From Alphaproteobacteria bacterium (GTDB taxonomy: Bacteria; Pseudomonadota; Alphaproteobacteria; Caulobacterales; Parvularculaceae): a DNA stretch of 6,338 bases. The stretch's first letter is position 1. Each line of letters begins with the position of its first letter. A program made the position numbers and the translations under genes. The notes below the pieces were generated by a model, which ran no database searches, was not told where the DNA came from, and saw only the letters and a program-made list of their open reading frames with translations. The DNA is taken from NCBI GenBank assembly GCA_030428745.1, contig JAUIEG010000162.1, positions 1 through 6,338 on the forward strand, read 5' to 3'. Positions 4,296-6,338 of this stretch are shown piece after piece.

Positions 4296-6338
4296 GTGGC
4301 CGAAGATAACGGCGATATCCCCGAAAACGGCGATAACGGTTCTGGCGAAACTCCCGGCGAAATCCCGCCCAATCCGGGCGAGGGCGTTTCCTCGATCTCC
4401 ATCGAAGAGGAGATGAAGAAGTCTTATCTCGATTACGCCATGAGCGTGATCGTGAGCCGGGCGATCCCCGATGCGCGTGACGGTTTAAAACCTGTACACC
4501 GGCGCATTTTGTGGTCGATGCATGAAAACGGGCATGTCTGGAACAAGCCCTATCGCAAATCGGCGCGCATCGTCGGTGACGTCATCGGTAAATATCACCC
4601 CCATGGCGACCAGTCGATTTACGATGCGCTGGTTCGCATGGCGCAGGATTTCGCGATGCGCCTGCCGCTGATCGACGGGCAGGGTAATTTCGGTTCGATC
4701 GACGGCGATCCGCCGGCGGCCATGCGTTACACCGAATGCCGCATGGAGAAAGTGACAAGCGCGCTTCTCGATGACATCGAAAAAGATACGGTCCCGTATC
4801 AGGATAACTATGACGGCTCGGAATCAGAGCCGATGGTGTTGCCGGCGAAGTTTCCGAATTTGCTCGTGAATGGTTCGGGCGGCATCGCCGTTGGCATGGC
4901 GACTAATATTCCGCCCCATAATCTCGGCGAAGTGATCGACGCGACTTTGGCGATGGTCGACAACCCCGATATTAGCGACGACGAGCTGATCGAGATTGTG
5001 CCGGGGCCGGACTTTCCCACTGGCGGCACCATTCTCGGCCGCGCCGGCGCAAAGGCAGGCCTGCTTTTGGGCCGCGGCTCTGTGGTCATGCGCGGGCGCG
5101 CGACCATCGAAGAGGTCAGGAAAGACCGTTACGGCGTCATCATCACCGAAATTCCCTATCAGGTGAACAAGGCGATGATGGTTCAGCGCATTGCAGACCT
5201 TGTGCGCGAGAAAAAGGTTGAAGGCATCGCTGACATTCGTGACGAGTCGAGCCGTGAGGGCATTCGCGTCGTCGTTGAGCTGCGTCGTGACGCTGCGCCG
5301 GATGTGGTGTTGAACCAGCTTTATCGTCACTCGCAACTACAGACGAGTTTCGGCGTGAACATGCTGGCCTTGAATGGCGGCAAGCCGCAGCAACTGACGC
5401 TCAGAGACGTTCTGGCCGCCTTTATCGATTTCCGCGAAGACGTCATCGCGCGCCGGACGAAATTTGACCTCAACAAAGCGCGCGACCGGGCCCACATCCT
5501 CGTCGGTCTCGCCATCGCTGTCGCTAATATCGACGAAGTGGTGGCGCTCATCCGCGCCGCGCCGGACCCGGCGACGGCGAAAGAACAATTGATGGCCAAG
5601 GACTGGCCGGCGAAAGATCTGGCGCCGCTGGTGCTTCTCGTCGCTGATCCGCGCCACATGATGAGCGACGGCAATCGGCTGAAGCTTTCCGAAGAGCAGG
5701 CGAAGGCTATCCTCGATTTGCGCCTGCAACGGCTCACCGCGCTTGGCCGCGATGAAATCGGCGATGAATTGACGGGGCTGGCGGAGAAAATCGAGGATTA
5801 TCTCGACATTCTTCGCAATCGCGATCGCGTCCTCACCATCATCAAGGATGAGCTCACCGGGGTGCGCAATGATTTTGCGACGCCGCGCAAGACCGAGATT
5901 GTCGACGCCGAGGGCGAGGTTGAGGACGAAGACCTTATCGCCCAGGAGGAAATGGTCGTCACCGTCACCCATGCGGGCTATGTGAAGCGCACGGCGCTGT
6001 CGACCTATCGGGCGCAAAAACGCGGCGGCAAGGGCCGCGCCGGCATGAAGTTCAAGGACGAAGATTTCGTCAACCAGCTCTTCGTCGGCAACACCCATAC
6101 GCCGCTGTTGTTCTTCACGTCCACGGGCATGTCCTACAAGTTGAAGCTGTGGCGCTTGCCGGAAGGTACGCCAAACTCACGCGGCAAGGCGTTTGTGAAT
6201 CTGTTGCCGCTTGGTCCCGATGAGCGCGTCACCAATATCCTGCCTTTGCCTGAGGATGAGGAAGCGTGGGAACAGCTTCACGTCATGTTCGCCACCAAGT
6301 CCGGCAATGTTCGCCGCAACAAGCTGTCGGACTTCCAG
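4296..6338 (+). CDS. gyrA: DNA gyrase subunit A (3' end beyond window)
   Basis: The breakage-reunion subunit of DNA gyrase, which with GyrB introduces negative supercoils using ATP. The 681 residues present are most of a protein usually near 900 residues. An acidic, Gly/Asn/Pro-rich tail covers residues 1-30. The conserved core then begins (SISIEEEMKKSYLDYAMSV, from 33), followed by the DGLKPVHRR helix region (62-70). The quinolone region HPHGDQSIYDALVRMAQ lies at 101-117. The catalytic tyrosine is Tyr145 in AMRYTE. The tower and coiled-coil region follows, and the C-terminal beta-pinwheel starts near 555. The GyrA box is QKRGGKG at 574-580; this DNA-wrapping motif separates GyrA from ParC. 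Position 106, equivalent to E. coli Ser83, is Gln, while Asp110 (E. coli Asp87) is kept. Translation begins at GTG with AAGG 7 nt upstream. The gene is divergent from sodC. Confidence 0.97.
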   Translation, partial: MAEDNGDIPENGDNGSGETPGEIPPNPGEGVSSISIEEEMKKSYLDYAMSVIVSRAIPDARDGLKPVHRRILWSMHENGHVWNKPYRKSARIVGDVIGKYHPHGDQSIYDALVRMAQDFAMRLPLIDGQGNFGSIDGDPPAAMRYTECRMEKVTSALLDDIEKDTVPYQDNYDGSESEPMVLPAKFPNLLVNGSGGIAVGMATNIPPHNLGEVIDATLAMVDNPDISDDELIEIVPGPDFPTGGTILGRAGAKAGLLLGRGSVVMRGRATIEEVRKDRYGVIITEIPYQVNKAMMVQRIADLVREKKVEGIADIRDESSREGIRVVVELRRDAAPDVVLNQLYRHSQLQTSFGVNMLALNGGKPQQLTLRDVLAAFIDFREDVIARRTKFDLNKARDRAHILVGLAIAVANIDEVVALIRAAPDPATAKEQLMAKDWPAKDLAPLVLLVADPRHMMSDGNRLKLSEEQAKAILDLRLQRLTALGRDEIGDELTGLAEKIEDYLDILRNRDRVLTIIKDELTGVRNDFATPRKTEIVDAEGEVEDEDLIAQEEMVVTVTHAGYVKRTALSTYRAQKRGGKGRAGMKFKDEDFVNQLFVGNTHTPLLFFTSTGMSYKLKLWRLPEGTPNSRGKAFVNLLPLGPDERVTNILPLPEDEEAWEQLHVMFATKSGNVRRNKLSDFQ
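4305..4340 (+). repeat. Short imperfect tandem repeat in the gyrA 5' end
   Basis: Two adjoining 18-nt units start at 4305 and 4323. Their first 12 bases are gataacggcgat and gaaaacggcgat, differing at one position, and the rest diverges. In protein terms they give DNGDIP followed by ENGDNG. It looks like a small in-frame duplication in the non-conserved N-terminal tail. Confidence 0.5.

Noticed and set aside
4824..6098. Long minus-strand open frames (170 and 253 codons, same frame, separated by one stop) opposite gyrA
   Set aside because: They are antisense to a strongly conserved gyrA frame, and their translations show no recognisable domain or ribosome binding site. They are GC-rich antisense shadows.
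4296..6338. ParC (topoisomerase IV subunit A) as the identity of the rightward gene
   Set aside because: The GyrA box QKRGGKG is present, and the core and C-terminal sequence match GyrA.

Overview
The window looks like an ordinary chromosomal stretch from a GC-rich alphaproteobacterium. The main basis is the GyrA reading frame, whose catalytic region (MRLPLIDGQGNFGS, GDPPAAMRYTE) and C-terminal region (LWRLPEGTP, SRGKAF) read like alphaproteobacterial gyrase. A Parvularcula/Hyphomonas-like marine lineage is possible, but that is only an impression. Six protein-coding genes fill almost all the sequence. I saw no RNA gene, insertion sequence, CRISPR array, integrase or phage gene.

Layout: five genes run leftward, on the minus strand, from about 4124 down to the left edge. 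In order of transcription they are a lipoprotein Cu/Zn superoxide dismutase (sodC), a Tat-exported six-bladed kelch propeller protein, a signal-anchored S41-peptidase-like protein, a GNAT acetyltransferase, and the first 125 residues of an NAD-dependent epimerase/dehydratase cut by the window edge. Gaps are 32 nt (sodC-kelch), 141 nt (kelch-S41), 9 nt or 0 nt depending on start (S41-GNAT) and 45 nt (GNAT-epimerase). The set could therefore be one operon, or two transcripts split at the 141-nt gap. Rightward from 4296 runs gyrA, open at the right edge after 681 codons. A 171-bp region between sodC and gyrA must hold the divergent promoters.

How they fit together: gyrA encodes the essential DNA gyrase A subunit and is functionally unrelated to the leftward genes. 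The first three leftward genes share an export theme: a lipoprotein signal, a twin-arginine signal and a hydrophobic N-terminal signal or anchor. An envelope role is a fair inference, but no shared pathway can be read from sequence alone. The GNAT and epimerase genes are cytoplasmic and generic.

I did not find a convincing new system. The points most worth a second look are at residue level: glutamine in GyrA at the quinolone-contacting position equivalent to E. coli Ser83; a Tyr-Glu pair where SodC normally carries a zinc-ligand histidine; and an S41-like protein that keeps the serine motif but lacks an obvious catalytic lysine motif.
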